A stretch of 64,000 nucleotides of DNA from QYOJ01 sp964642545 (GTDB taxonomy: Bacteria > Bacteroidota > Bacteroidia > Bacteroidales > FEN-979). This document shows positions 57,044 to 64,000 of the stretch, piece by piece (the first letter of the stretch is position 1; the number at the start of each line of letters is the position of its first letter). The notes beneath the pieces are model-generated. The model was not told the origin of the DNA and did no database searches. It saw nothing but the letters and a program-made list of their open reading frames with translations. The position numbers and the translations under genes are program-made. Location of the stretch: contig CAZXQU010000001.1 in assembly GCA_964642545.1 (NCBI GenBank), positions 1 to 64,000 on the forward strand. The letters run 5' to 3'.

Positions 57044-59392
57044 ATGAAGAGACTTCTTCCTTTGCTAGTTGTTTTACTGACCTTTTTTCCTTCCTCGTTG
57101 ATCAAAGCAGAATCTGAACTTACAAAAAAATGGACCATTAGTGGTTCGATACGCGACAAGTCGAACGGGGAAGACCTGACCGGAGCTACCATCTATATCA
57201 GTGAGCTCAATACAGGGACTGTATCAGACTTCTACGGGAACTATTCTCTTACCATCCCTGAAGGTCATTATTCGGTTCACTACTCCTTTGTTGGGTTTGA
57301 GACAACGACGAAAAAAGTATTTCTTGATAAGAGTATGGTGATACATATTGAGCTGAACCCCTCTTCAGAGACACTCAAAGAGGTTGAGATTACCAGTGAA
57401 CAAGCGAATAAAAATGTAGCACGGCCAGAGATGAGCACCTTCAAGATGGATATCAAGACCATCAAGAGTATTCCCTCTCTGATGGGTGAAGTGGATATCA
57501 TAAAAGCAATCCAGCTTCTGCCTGGAGTCCAGTCGGTAAGCGAAGGTGGAAGTGGTTTCAGTGTTCGGGGCGGGGCCCCTGACCAGAACCTCATCCTCCT
57601 GGATGAATCTACCGTATACAACGCCTCACACCTGATGGGTTTCTTTTCGGTCTTTAACAACGATGCTATCAAAGATGTAAAACTTTACAAGGGAGACATT
57701 CCTCCGATGTATGGCGGACGGCTCTCTTCCGTTCTGGATGTGCGCATGAAGGAGGGAAATTCAAAACGATTTGAGGTCACAGGAGGTATCGGGATCATCG
57801 CCTCCCGTCTTACTGTTGAGGGGCCTATCTGGAAAGACAGGATTTCATTTGTCGTGTCGGGAAGGCGTACCTATGCCGACTTGTTTCTGGCGCTTTCAAG
57901 CGAGGAAGCTCTCAAAGACAACAAGCTCTATTTTTATGACCTGAATGCGAAGGTGAACTACCGCATCAACGATAACAACCGGCTGTTTATCTCCGGATAT
58001 TTTGGCAGGGATGTCTTCAAGAACGATTTTGCCAAGATGAGTTGGGGCAATGGTACCGGAACTATCCGATGGAACCATCTGTTCAACAAGAGGCTCTTTG
58101 CCAATTTCACATTTGTTTACAGCGACTACCGCTATATGCTTGGTACACCCGACGGGACTACCTCCTCTTTTGAGTGGAATTCGAATTTGCGGGATGCCGG
58201 CTTTAAAGGTGATTTAAGCTATTACCTCAATACGAACAATACCCTCCATTTCGGGGTTTCAGGAATTTACCATATGATCAACCCCGGCGTTGCGGGAGGG
58301 ACAGGAAGTGAATCTTCGTATACAGAGGTCAAAGTACCTGATAACTACTCCCTTGAAACAGGTATTTATGTCAGCAATGAACAAAAGGTTGGTGAACACT
58401 GGACATTTAAATATGGTTTGCGTTTCTCGATGTTCCAGAATGTAGGACCCGGAACGGTTTTCAATTATGACTCACTCTACAATCCGATCGACTCGACCGT
58501 TTATCCATCTGGTGAGTTCTACAACACTTACATCGGGATAGAGCCCAGGATAGGAATATTATACACCTTCAACGAAATTTCATCTATCAAGGCTAGTTAC
58601 TCCCGTACCAACCAATACTTACAATTGGCGCAGAACTCTACAGCAGGCACTCCGCTCGACATCTGGTTTCCGGCCAGTCCCAATGTGAAGCCACAGATAG
58701 CCGACCAGGGAGCTCTGGGGTATTTCCGGAATTTTCGTCGAAATACCATTGAAACATCTGTTGAAGTCTATTACAAACACATGAATCATGTGATCGACTT
58801 CAAGGATTTTGCCGAACTGCTTCTGAATGATAAGCTTGAGGGAGAAATCAGGGAAGGAAAGGGATGGTCATATGGTGCCGAGTTCCTGGTACGTTTAAGT
58901 GAGAAGAAATGGGGTGGATGGGTTAGTTATACCCTATCAAGAAGCATGCGGAAAATTCCGGAAATCAACAATGGCAACCCCTACCCTGCCCCTTATGACA
59001 AGCCTCATAACGTGGCGATTGTCGCAAATTACCAGTTTCTCCCACGCTGGTCGGTTTCTGCAAACTGGGTATATGCAACGGGGAACCCGGTAACTTTCCC
59101 CACAGGCCGGGCTGAGATTGGTGGAAAGGTAATCCCAATTTACAGCGACAGAAATGCCTACAGGTATCAGGATTATCATCGCCTCGACATGTCAATTACA
59201 TTCTACTCTAAAGTTAAAGAGGGAAAACGGTTCAAGTGGGATATCAATGTCTCTGCTTACAATGTGTATAACCGTCATAACACCTGGTCCATCAACTTTG
59301 TACAGGATAATGAGGACCCGAATGTTACCTATGCCGAAAAAATTTATCTCTTTGGAATTGTTCCATCCGTCACATTTAACTTCCATTTTTAA
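57044..59392 (+). CDS. TonB-dependent receptor with carboxypeptidase-like N-domain
   Basis: A 782-residue outer-membrane transporter. A signal peptide (about 1-22) is followed by a CarboxypepD_reg-like domain (about 30-115, ISGSIRDKSNGEDLTGATIY) and a plug. The plug holds MGEVDIIKAIQLLPGVQSVS, GFSVRGGAPDQNLILLDE and MYGGRLSSVLDVRMKEG. The C-terminal beta barrel ends in PSVTFNFHF with a terminal Phe. It takes up an unknown ligand with TonB energy. The DUF4249 lipoprotein gene starts 13 bases downstream, a frequent Bacteroidota pair. There is no SusD gene, so it is not a classical glycan locus. Confidence 0.95.
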   Translation: MKRLLPLLVVLLTFFPSSLIKAESELTKKWTISGSIRDKSNGEDLTGATIYISELNTGTVSDFYGNYSLTIPEGHYSVHYSFVGFETTTKKVFLDKSMVIHIELNPSSETLKEVEITSEQANKNVARPEMSTFKMDIKTIKSIPSLMGEVDIIKAIQLLPGVQSVSEGGSGFSVRGGAPDQNLILLDESTVYNASHLMGFFSVFNNDAIKDVKLYKGDIPPMYGGRLSSVLDVRMKEGNSKRFEVTGGIGIIASRLTVEGPIWKDRISFVVSGRRTYADLFLALSSEEALKDNKLYFYDLNAKVNYRINDNNRLFISGYFGRDVFKNDFAKMSWGNGTGTIRWNHLFNKRLFANFTFVYSDYRYMLGTPDGTTSSFEWNSNLRDAGFKGDLSYYLNTNNTLHFGVSGIYHMINPGVAGGTGSESSYTEVKVPDNYSLETGIYVSNEQKVGEHWTFKYGLRFSMFQNVGPGTVFNYDSLYNPIDSTVYPSGEFYNTYIGIEPRIGILYTFNEISSIKASYSRTNQYLQLAQNSTAGTPLDIWFPASPNVKPQIADQGALGYFRNFRRNTIETSVEVYYKHMNHVIDFKDFAELLLNDKLEGEIREGKGWSYGAEFLVRLSEKKWGGWVSYTLSRSMRKIPEINNGNPYPAPYDKPHNVAIVANYQFLPRWSVSANWVYATGNPVTFPTGRAEIGGKVIPIYSDRNAYRYQDYHRLDMSITFYSKVKEGKRFKWDINVSAYNVYNRHNTWSINFVQDNEDPNVTYAEKIYLFGIVPSVTFNFHF

Positions 59393-59405
59393 TGCTTCCC
59401 TATAA

Positions 59406-60251
59406 ATGAAACGACTTATAATCTATTTACTGCTCCTTGTCATTGTCGCAGCAGCCTGTACTGAACGGATTGAGTTGAATCTGGATGAGACCTATACACG
59501 ATTGGTGGTTGATGGTGACATATCGAATGATACGGGCAGCTACCAGGTTACCCTGAGCAAAACAGCCGACTATTTCTACAACGAACCAGCTCCACGTGTT
59601 GTCAATGCTACCGTCAGTTTGAACAATGACTCAGATTCCTATCTCCTTCACGAAACTGAGCCAGGAATATCCGGGATCTATGAGACCGATTCATCGTTTT
59701 ATGGGATCATTGGAGAGACATATACCCTCGACATCGATCTGGATCAACCAATCGATAATGAGACCAATTACACATCCTCGTGCAAGATGATGAATGTGGC
59801 CCGCCTTGATTCCATCCAGGTAGTATTTCAGACAGATTGGGGCCCTAAAGGCATCTGGGAGATCAGAGTTTTTGCCCAGGAACCCGGAGATGAAGTCAAT
59901 TATTACATGTTCCGATACTACCGGAACGACACACTGATGAGCGATTCGATCTGGAAAGTAGAAATATCTGATGATAAGTATATCAACGGCGGCTACATCA
60001 ATGGACTTACAGCGATCTATATCAATAACGAAAATCCATGGGAGACATTTAAACCAGGCGATAAAGTAACTCTCCAAATGTCGGGAATCACCAAAGAGTA
60101 TTACGATTTTATTTACCAGGTGAAACTCTCGGGATTCAACATCCCTTTCTTTACCGGCCCTCCAGCCAACGTTCAGGGCAATATAAGCAATGGGGGGATT
60201 GGGTTCTTCTCAGCTTATTCCAATACGTGGGGGAGTACGATTGTGAAATAG
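59406..60251 (+). CDS. DUF4249-family lipoprotein
   Basis: A 281-residue outer-membrane-associated lipoprotein. The lipobox VIVAAAC (Cys about 18) is followed by ERIELNLDETYTRLVVDG and the strand-rich DUF4249 pattern (VTLSKTADYF, VVNATVSLNNDS, GETYTLDI). Members are nearly always next to a TonB receptor and may work as its surface partner, in the manner of SusD or SusE; that is inference. The gene's last codons and TAG stop begin a cgaaatag array. Confidence 0.87.
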   Translation: MKRLIIYLLLLVIVAAACTERIELNLDETYTRLVVDGDISNDTGSYQVTLSKTADYFYNEPAPRVVNATVSLNNDSDSYLLHETEPGISGIYETDSSFYGIIGETYTLDIDLDQPIDNETNYTSSCKMMNVARLDSIQVVFQTDWGPKGIWEIRVFAQEPGDEVNYYMFRYYRNDTLMSDSIWKVEISDDKYINGGYINGLTAIYINNENPWETFKPGDKVTLQMSGITKEYYDFIYQVKLSGFNIPFFTGPPANVQGNISNGGIGFFSAYSNTWGSTIVK

Positions 60252-60281
60252 CGAAATAGCGAAATAGCGAAATAGCGAAAA
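60243..60281 (+). repeat. cgaaatag octamer array at a stop codon
   Basis: Four exact copies of gcgaaata (period 8), starting in the last codons of the DUF4249 gene and ending seven bases before the purB -7 element. Confidence 0.9.
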
Positions 60282-60287
60282 TTGAAC

Positions 60288-60295
60288 TATTTTTG
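60288..60295 (+). promoter_or_regulatory. -7 promoter element of purB
   Basis: TATTTTTG, exact TAnnTTTG, 22 bases before ATG 60318. Confidence 0.6.
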
Positions 60296-60317
60296 GGAAT
60301 CTTTAATAATTCCTGAT

Positions 60318-61667
60318 ATGGATACTTCGCTATTTGCAATTTCTCCGGTTGACGGTCGTTATCGTAAATCTGTTGAGAAACTCTCCGATTATTTTTCTGA
60401 AGCCGCTATCATTCGCTACCGTGTGTGGGTTGAAGTAGAGTATTTCATCGCCCTGTGCGGCATCCCTTTACCTCAGCTGAATACGTTCAATAAACGGGAT
60501 TTTGCCAAGCTCCGGAAACTCTATAAAAATTTCATGCCCGAAGATGCCGTTCGGGTTAAAGCTATTGAAACAGAGACCAACCATGATGTAAAAGCCATTG
60601 AGTATTTCGTGAAAGAGCGTTTCGATCAGTTGGGACTCGGAACCTACAAAGAGTTTATCCACTTAGGACTCACTTCTCAGGACATCAACAATAACGCGTT
60701 CACCATGGCGATGCGGGACGCTTGGGAAGAGATCCTGGAACCGGTGCTTACAGAGGTACATTATAACCTCCTTTATAAAAGCGCCGACTGGCAGCAGGTC
60801 CCCATGCTGGCGCATACCCATGGGCAACCTGCCTCTCCGACGACAGTAGGCAAAGAGCTTTATGTTTTTGTGGAGAGACTTTCCCAGCAGATGGCATTGC
60901 TGGAGACTATCCCCTTCTCAGGAAAATTTGGAGGCGCCACAGGGAATTTCAATGCCCATGCAGTAGCCTTCCCCAAGGTCGACTGGGCAAAATTTGCCAA
61001 CCGGTTTGTGTTTGACAGCCTGAGGTTGGAACGGCTTCAAACCACAACGCAGATCGATCACTACGATAATATGGCAGCCTTTTTTGATAACCTGAAACGC
61101 ATCAATACGATTCTGATTGACCTGGATCGGGATATCTGGAGTTATATTTCGATGGAGTATTTCAAGCAGAAGGTAAAGAAGACGGAGACAGGCTCCTCCA
61201 CCATGCCACACAAAGTAAATCCAATCGATTTTGAAAACTCCGAAGGTAACCTTGGTGTTGCCAATGCCATGTTCGAATTCCTTTCGGCCAAACTACCCAT
61301 CTCCCGCCTGCAGCGTGACCTTACCGACTCTACAGTAATCCGCAACATCGGAGTTCCCATGGCACATATGATGATCGGACTGAGATCCCTTCTCAAGGGA
61401 CTTGACAAACTTATCTTAAATGAGAAAAAACTCAAACAAGATCTGAACGGCAACTGGGCTGTAGTTTCTGAAGCTATTCAAACCATCCTGCGACGCGACG
61501 GGTATCCAAACCCTTACGAAGCGTTGAAAGAGTTGACCCGCGGAAAATCCGCTATCACCCAGAAAACCCTCCATACATTCATCGATGGACTCAAGATCAA
61601 AAAGAGCCTGAAGGATGAGTTGAAACGAATTTCACCAGAAAATTACATCGGGATTATCAAGCTATAA
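60318..61667 (+). CDS. purB: adenylosuccinate lyase
   Basis: A 449-residue homotetrameric lyase that acts twice in purine synthesis (on SAICAR and adenylosuccinate), releasing fumarate. Motifs are FAISPVDGRYRK, TNHDVKAIEYF, HLGLTSQDINNNA, AHTHGQPASPTTVGKEL and the fumarase-superfamily signature GSSTMPHKVNPIDFENSEG with the mobile catalytic Ser. ATG 60318 (MDTSLFAISP) is the right start, because the longer frame from 60282 covers the promoter. Length is typical of the bacterial PurB with a longer second domain. Confidence 0.96.
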   Translation: MDTSLFAISPVDGRYRKSVEKLSDYFSEAAIIRYRVWVEVEYFIALCGIPLPQLNTFNKRDFAKLRKLYKNFMPEDAVRVKAIETETNHDVKAIEYFVKERFDQLGLGTYKEFIHLGLTSQDINNNAFTMAMRDAWEEILEPVLTEVHYNLLYKSADWQQVPMLAHTHGQPASPTTVGKELYVFVERLSQQMALLETIPFSGKFGGATGNFNAHAVAFPKVDWAKFANRFVFDSLRLERLQTTTQIDHYDNMAAFFDNLKRINTILIDLDRDIWSYISMEYFKQKVKKTETGSSTMPHKVNPIDFENSEGNLGVANAMFEFLSAKLPISRLQRDLTDSTVIRNIGVPMAHMMIGLRSLLKGLDKLILNEKKLKQDLNGNWAVVSEAIQTILRRDGYPNPYEALKELTRGKSAITQKTLHTFIDGLKIKKSLKDELKRISPENYIGIIKL

Positions 61668-61688
61668 CAAATATCCAATATACTTCCA

Positions 61689-61725
61689 ACCTACAGCCTA
61701 AAAGCCTAACAGCCTACAGCCTAAT
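61689..61725 (+). repeat. agcctaa/cagccta word array
   Basis: acctacagccta, aaagccta, acagccta and cagcctaa words of period 8-9 fill the gap between purB and the glycosyltransferase gene. Confidence 0.65.
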
Positions 61726-61726
61726 C

Positions 61727-62602
61727 ATGAAAGTCTCCGGTTTCACCATCGTTCGGAATGCCATCAAATACGACTACCCGGTTGTGGAATCGATTCGCTC
61801 CATCCTGCCCTTCTGTGATGAAGTAGTAGTAGCAGTGGGGAACTCTGATGATGGCACGCGCGACCTGGTTGCCTCTATCGATCCGAATCGGATCCGCATC
61901 ATTGATACCATTTGGGATGAATCTCTGCGGGAGGGAGGAGTTGTACTGGCTTCAGAGACAAACAAAGCTCTGGCTGCGGTTTCAAAAGATGCTGACTGGG
62001 CGTTTTACATTCAGGCCGACGAGGTAGTCCACGAATCATGTATGGGCCAGATCAGAGCGGGGATGGAAAGATGGGAAGGGAATCCCGAAGTGGAAGGCCT
62101 CATTTTCAACTACCTGCACTTTTGGGGATCCTACGACTGGGTTGGCGACTCACGAAAATGGTATCGCCGGGAGGTGAGAATCATTCGGCCTCACAGGGGG
62201 ATCAATTCGTTTAAAGATGCACAAGGATTTAGAATTGGCAGCAGGAAAATCAGGGTTAAACCAATCGATGCATGGATCTATCATTACGGATGGGTCAAAC
62301 CACCCGGCGCTCAGCAGGCCAAACAGCAAGAGTTTCATAAATTCTGGCATGATGAAGGATGGATCCGTGAAAATATATCCCCGGATGAGGAGTTCGATTA
62401 TTCGATTATCAACGCGCTTAGTCACTTCATCGGAGAACATCCTGCATTGATGCAGAACCGTATCGCAAAACAAAACTGGAAGTTTGAACCCAAACCGGAT
62501 GTCAAACCACTGAGTCTTCGCCACCAGCTGCTCGACCGAATCGAGAAGGTCACCGGTTGGAGGATCGGGGAGTTCAGGAACTACAGGCTGATTTCCGATT
62601 AA
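61727..62602 (+). CDS. GT2-like glycosyltransferase
   Basis: A 291-residue protein of the glycosyltransferase 2 superfamily. The start SGFTIVRNAIKYDYPV, the nucleotide-sugar region EVVVAVGNSDDGTRDLV and the metal-binding FYIQADEVVHE (an E-rich version of the DxD motif) are visible. The second half is rich in Trp and aromatic residues (FNYLHFWGSYDW, IYHYGWVKPPGA) and has no membrane segments. It may decorate a surface glycan or glycopeptide. The acceptor is unknown. No obvious -7 element lies between the repeat array and the start. Confidence 0.85.
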   Translation: MKVSGFTIVRNAIKYDYPVVESIRSILPFCDEVVVAVGNSDDGTRDLVASIDPNRIRIIDTIWDESLREGGVVLASETNKALAAVSKDADWAFYIQADEVVHESCMGQIRAGMERWEGNPEVEGLIFNYLHFWGSYDWVGDSRKWYRREVRIIRPHRGINSFKDAQGFRIGSRKIRVKPIDAWIYHYGWVKPPGAQQAKQQEFHKFWHDEGWIRENISPDEEFDYSIINALSHFIGEHPALMQNRIAKQNWKFEPKPDVKPLSLRHQLLDRIEKVTGWRIGEFRNYRLISD

Positions 62603-62622
62603 ATCGTCATCACTTTTTTTTG

Positions 62623-62630
62623 TACTTTTG
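62623..62630 (+). promoter_or_regulatory. -7 promoter element of the DUF5606 gene
   Basis: TACTTTTG, exact TAnnTTTG, 15 bases before the ATG. Confidence 0.6.
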
Positions 62631-62645
62631 TAAAAAATCACTGCT

Positions 62646-63098
62646 ATGGACCTGAGCAAGATCTTATCCATCTCTGGAAGAGCTGGTCTTTTTAAAGTTA
62701 TATCACAAGCGAAAAATGCTGTCATCGTTGAGTCGTTGATCGACCAGAAACGAATTCCTGCATTTGGTCATGAAAAGATGAGTTCACTGGAGGAGATTAG
62801 TGTATTCTCTACCGGGGAAGACATACTCCTGAAGGATATCTTCAGAAAGATGCATGACAATTTAAAGGAGAACGAGACTATTGATCCAAAATCAGACAAT
62901 AAGATCCTACAGGAATTCTTTCTTGAGGTGATCCCTGAATACGACCAGGAGCGGGTCTATCCATCAGATATCAGGAAAATTCTGAACTGGTATAATCTTT
63001 TGCTTGCAAACCAACTTCTTGATTTCTCTGATGAAGAGGAAAAAACTTCTTCAGAAGAGGAGAAAACTATTGAAGAGGGTGCGGCAAAAAGTGATTAA
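62646..63098 (+). CDS. DUF5606-family protein
   Basis: A 150-residue cytosolic protein. The start DLSKILSISGRAGLFKVISQ, followed by a mixed alpha-beta core with VESLIDQKRIPAFG and SSLEEISVFSTGEDI, is the conserved DUF5606 pattern of Bacteroidota. The C-terminal 30 residues are a Glu- and Ser-rich acidic tail (EEEKTSSEEEKTIEE). The function is unknown. Promoter and terminator context suggests a single-gene unit. Confidence 0.82.
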   Translation: MDLSKILSISGRAGLFKVISQAKNAVIVESLIDQKRIPAFGHEKMSSLEEISVFSTGEDILLKDIFRKMHDNLKENETIDPKSDNKILQEFFLEVIPEYDQERVYPSDIRKILNWYNLLLANQLLDFSDEEEKTSSEEEKTIEEGAAKSD

Positions 63099-63104
63099 TT
63101 GACT

Positions 63105-63112
63105 ATCTTTGA
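63105..63112 (+). promoter_or_regulatory. -7 promoter element of the 63153 gene
   Basis: TATCTTTG, exact TAnnTTTG, 40 bases before the ATG. Confidence 0.6.
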
Positions 63113-63152
63113 ATGTTTAATCAAGTAAAACAAAATCATTAAATTAATAAAT

Positions 63153-63833
63153 ATGAAAACAAAATTCGCTTTACCCTTAATTCTTGTTGTCCTGCTCATC
63201 ATCCTGAGTGGTGCTGATGCCATGGCCGGCAAGAAAAAAATGCATTTTGTCGCCTCAGAATCAGATGCTAAAATTTTTGTTGATGGGCGGTTGATGGGAT
63301 CAGGACAATTGGATATCATTGTTCCATCTTATGCCTGCATCGTTATAAGAGTAGAAAAAGTTGGTTACCTGACAGAGAATATCGAATTCTGCAACAAACC
63401 CGACTTCTCCCCACCCCCAAAGAATTACAGTTTGATGATGCAAAAAGACGATGCCTTTGATGCATCAGAAGCTACAGATGTGGCCAATATTGATCTTGAG
63501 ATCAAAACGGACAAACCTGAGTTAGAGGCATGGCAGCTTCTAAGCCAGATCATTACCTCCTACTTTGATGTAATTGAGGTAACCGACCGCGAAACAGGAT
63601 ATTTAAGAACAGCATGGACTGTGCAAACCTTTAAGAAGAACACAATCCGTACACGAATGATTGTTAAACTCGGGAACACAACCCCCCTATCCTATAAGAT
63701 TAAGCTTGTTAGCGAAGAATCTCAGAGTCCTCAAACAAGTGTGAAAAGCGATGAACTTTTTCGTGAATGGGATCGCGTTTTGAGAAAATACAAAGAGGTT
63801 GTATTTGAGTGCCAGTCACGTTTGGCCTACTAA
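63153..63833 (+). CDS. secreted PEGA-like-domain protein
   Basis: A 226-residue exported protein with a signal peptide (about 1-25, ends DAMAG). Residues about 28-75 (FVASESDAKIFVDGRLMG ... VIRVEKVGYLTENIEF) resemble a PEGA-type beta domain, which in other proteins lies on the outer side of the membrane. The C-terminal half (about 110-226) is a mixed alpha-beta domain with ITSYFDVIEVTDRETGYLRT, of no recognised family. It is preceded by its own -7 element. The partial pyrK gene follows 15 bases later, so read-through is possible. Confidence 0.75.
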   Translation: MKTKFALPLILVVLLIILSGADAMAGKKKMHFVASESDAKIFVDGRLMGSGQLDIIVPSYACIVIRVEKVGYLTENIEFCNKPDFSPPPKNYSLMMQKDDAFDASEATDVANIDLEIKTDKPELEAWQLLSQIITSYFDVIEVTDRETGYLRTAWTVQTFKKNTIRTRMIVKLGNTTPLSYKIKLVSEESQSPQTSVKSDELFREWDRVLRKYKEVVFECQSRLAY

Positions 63834-63848
63834 CTGTGAAATAACTGC

Positions 63849-64000
63849 ATGGAAATTAAGAAATCTGTTCAGGATCTTACTGTTGCGAGTAATATCACAT
63901 TGAACAAACGACATTTCCTGCTTGACCTGATTGCCCCGGAGCCTCTGCCAATGATGCTTCCGGGGCAATTTGTTCAGGCACTGGTTGAGGATTCTCCAAC
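63849..64000 (+). CDS. pyrK: dihydroorotate dehydrogenase electron-transfer subunit, partial
   Basis: The first 50 codons of a gene cut by the right edge. MEIKKSVQDLTVASN and the following FLLDLIAPEP, then MLPGQFVQALVEDSP, match the start of PyrK-type ferredoxin reductase-like subunits, where the LPGQF strand opens the FAD-binding barrel. PyrK would carry electrons from PyrD to NAD in pyrimidine synthesis. A pyrD gene is expected just beyond the window. The family call rests on a short stretch only. Confidence 0.75.
   Translation, partial: MEIKKSVQDLTVASNITLNKRHFLLDLIAPEPLPMMLPGQFVQALVEDSP

Noticed and set aside
57044..60251. Polysaccharide utilisation locus
   Set aside because: The receptor lacks a SusD partner and glycosidases. 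A TonB receptor with DUF4249 is a different, common pair.

Overview
The window reads as a chromosomal piece of a Bacteroidota bacterium, most likely of the order Bacteroidales or a close relative. Three things point there. Several secreted proteins end in type IX secretion (Por) sorting domains. Typical Bacteroidota families are present (DUF4249 beside a TonB-dependent receptor, a BT_3928-like DoxX protein, an HYC_CC_PP-like protein, DUF5606). Many genes carry the phylum's -7 promoter element TAnnTTTG a short distance before the start. Base composition looks even and there are no tRNA or rRNA genes, phage genes, transposases or CRISPR arrays. The window is dense with genes and mostly housekeeping; it is cut at both ends (a secreted heptad-rich protein at the left, pyrK at the right).

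Layout. 1-9.6 kb: a partial Spy/CpxP-like protein, a LytS/LytR-type two-component pair, a large T9SS cargo protein, a TPR sensor kinase, a small cupin/membrane-protein operon and an SDR-DUF2867 protein. 9.7-17.8 kb: a class V aminotransferase, two T9SS cargo proteins flanking a TfoX-family remnant, an alkaline phosphatase, a pirin, a membrane-anchored LytTR regulator and a protein made of FSxG pentads. 17.8-23.7 kb: a GNAT, mtgA, ppdK and a CrtI-like oxidoreductase. 23.7-32.2 kb: a complete heavy-metal efflux operon on the minus strand (HYC_CC_PP protein, CusA-type pump, TolC-type channel, CusB-type adaptor, HMA protein). 32.3-39.2 kb: a long KamA-like radical SAM enzyme, a GH27 alpha-galactosidase lipoprotein, maeB and a cold-shock protein. 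39.3-46.5 kb (minus): dnaN, plsY, a 1498-residue exported protein of unknown function and prmA. 46.6-56.3 kb: an RMD1/DUF155 protein, tpiA, an orphan ABC permease, a DoxX protein, DUF1599, then folP-cdaA, a TPR lipoprotein, def, ruvX, dapD and a GT9 glycosyltransferase. 56.4-64 kb: tsaC, a TonB receptor with a DUF4249 partner, purB, a glycosyltransferase, DUF5606, a PEGA-like secreted protein and pyrK.

Central metabolism is well represented: ppdK and maeB link the pyruvate/PEP/malate pools, tpiA belongs to glycolysis, purB and pyrK to nucleotide synthesis, folP to folate, dapD to lysine and cell wall, plsY to phospholipid, and mtgA to peptidoglycan.

The most unusual signal is a family of short-period (7-10 bp) degenerate tandem arrays scattered through the window. 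They differ in sequence but share a style. They sit at or across stop codons of at least eleven genes, usually purine-rich on the sense strand of the gene they follow. They encode the last dozen residues of the CusA-type pump and lie in frame inside prmA and the GT9 gene. Second is a set of three direct repeats spaced about two helical turns apart, between the LytTR regulator and the FSxG-pentad gene, which looks like a LytTR operator. All family calls are by reading motifs by eye, with no database search.
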